A DNA stretch of 64,000 bases from a virus: positions 45,521 through 109,520 of the IMG/VR virus record IMGVR_UViG_3300005617_000004; one strand, 5' to 3'. The notes beneath the pieces were generated by a model, which saw only the letters and a program-made list of their open reading frames with translations, was not told the origin of the DNA and searched no databases. The first letter of the stretch is position 1. Every line of letters begins with the position of its first letter. Positions 63,782 to 64,000 of this stretch are shown piece by piece. Both the position numbers and the translations under genes were made by a program.

Positions 63782-64000
63782 ATGGAACTCGCCACTGCCT
63801 TACCTATTGCCCGCGGCCTCGATGAGCACATCTTCTACTCGCCGACCAAGGCGAAGACGGTGTGTACGAGCCACGTCCTGGCGGCGTTCGGCATCGACCC
63901 GAGCACCTACCGCTACAGCGGCCACCACGTGCAGCGCGTGGCGATCCTCAACCGGAACGGCTACTGCGTCCGCTCACGCCTGTCCGCCCTGAAGGGTGAT
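63782..64000 (+). CDS. conserved phage protein (3' end cut off)
   Basis: ATG 63782; 73 residues visible. HVLAAFGIDPSTYRYSGHHV with AILNRNGYCVRSRLSAL follows a 'HVQRxAILNRxGYxVRSRxS' pattern I know from phage proteins of unclear function. The gene continues beyond the window. Confidence 0.6.
   Translation, partial: MELATALPIARGLDEHIFYSPTKAKTVCTSHVLAAFGIDPSTYRYSGHHVQRVAILNRNGYCVRSRLSALKGD

Noticed and set aside
1-64000. tRNA genes, integrase, transposons
   Set aside because: Looked for cloverleaf ends, recombinase signatures and terminal inverted repeats; none could be supported by eye.

Overview
The window is a GC-rich, gene-dense stretch (over 100 genes, most joined by 1-8 base overlaps such as ATGA or GTGA) that reads as part of a large virus genome, most likely of a Gram-negative, high-GC bacterium. 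Signs of a virus are spike-like adhesion proteins, small virion-type membrane proteins, a 3D-domain cell-wall enzyme, a virus-type replication polyprotein and long runs of tiny accessory genes of the kind found in phages. No rRNA, tRNA, CRISPR array, insertion sequence or integrase is visible. No terminase, portal, tape-measure or tail-tube gene is recognisable, although the window may be only part of the genome.

Layout. (1) 1-7590, minus strand: a protamine-like basic protein, four small proteins that end in a membrane helix plus a basic tail, then accessory genes including a PD-(D/E)XK nuclease-like protein and an orphan Phd/YefM-like antitoxin. (2) 7705-28061, plus strand: four beta-rich candidate capsid proteins, a Cys-rich protein with a 45-residue Thr/Ser-only tract, two glycosyltransferases, an adhesin/spike cassette in which three proteins share one N-terminal domain, a holin-like protein, and another run of small membrane-anchored proteins. 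(3) 28137-59525, minus strand: unknown large proteins, an SNF2-family helicase, a 3D-domain cell-wall enzyme, a long series of small early-type genes (Clp N-domain, RMF-like, Tudor-like, DUF3850, DUF1653, Band-7-like), a DNA methyltransferase, a metallophosphoesterase, a MoaD/ThiS-like beta-grasp protein, and a 1632-residue fusion of primase, helicase, 3'-5' exonuclease and family A DNA polymerase. (4) 59526-60240: a 715-base noncoding region with seven GCAGTC/GACTGC sites, a DnaA-box match, large palindromes and divergent promoters, the best candidate replication origin. (5) 60241-64000, plus strand: a ribbon-helix-helix regulator and more small genes, the last one cut by the window edge.

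How it may work together (inference). Replication would start at 59.5-60.2 kb, served by the one-chain replisome. The divergent switch near 7.6 kb would drive the two structural blocks. Eight tail-anchored proteins flanking the capsid-like quartet, together with a DNA-condensing protein and no visible tail genes, suggest a tailless virion that contains a membrane, with glycosylated or spike-bearing vertices. This remains a hypothesis until the flanking sequence is seen.
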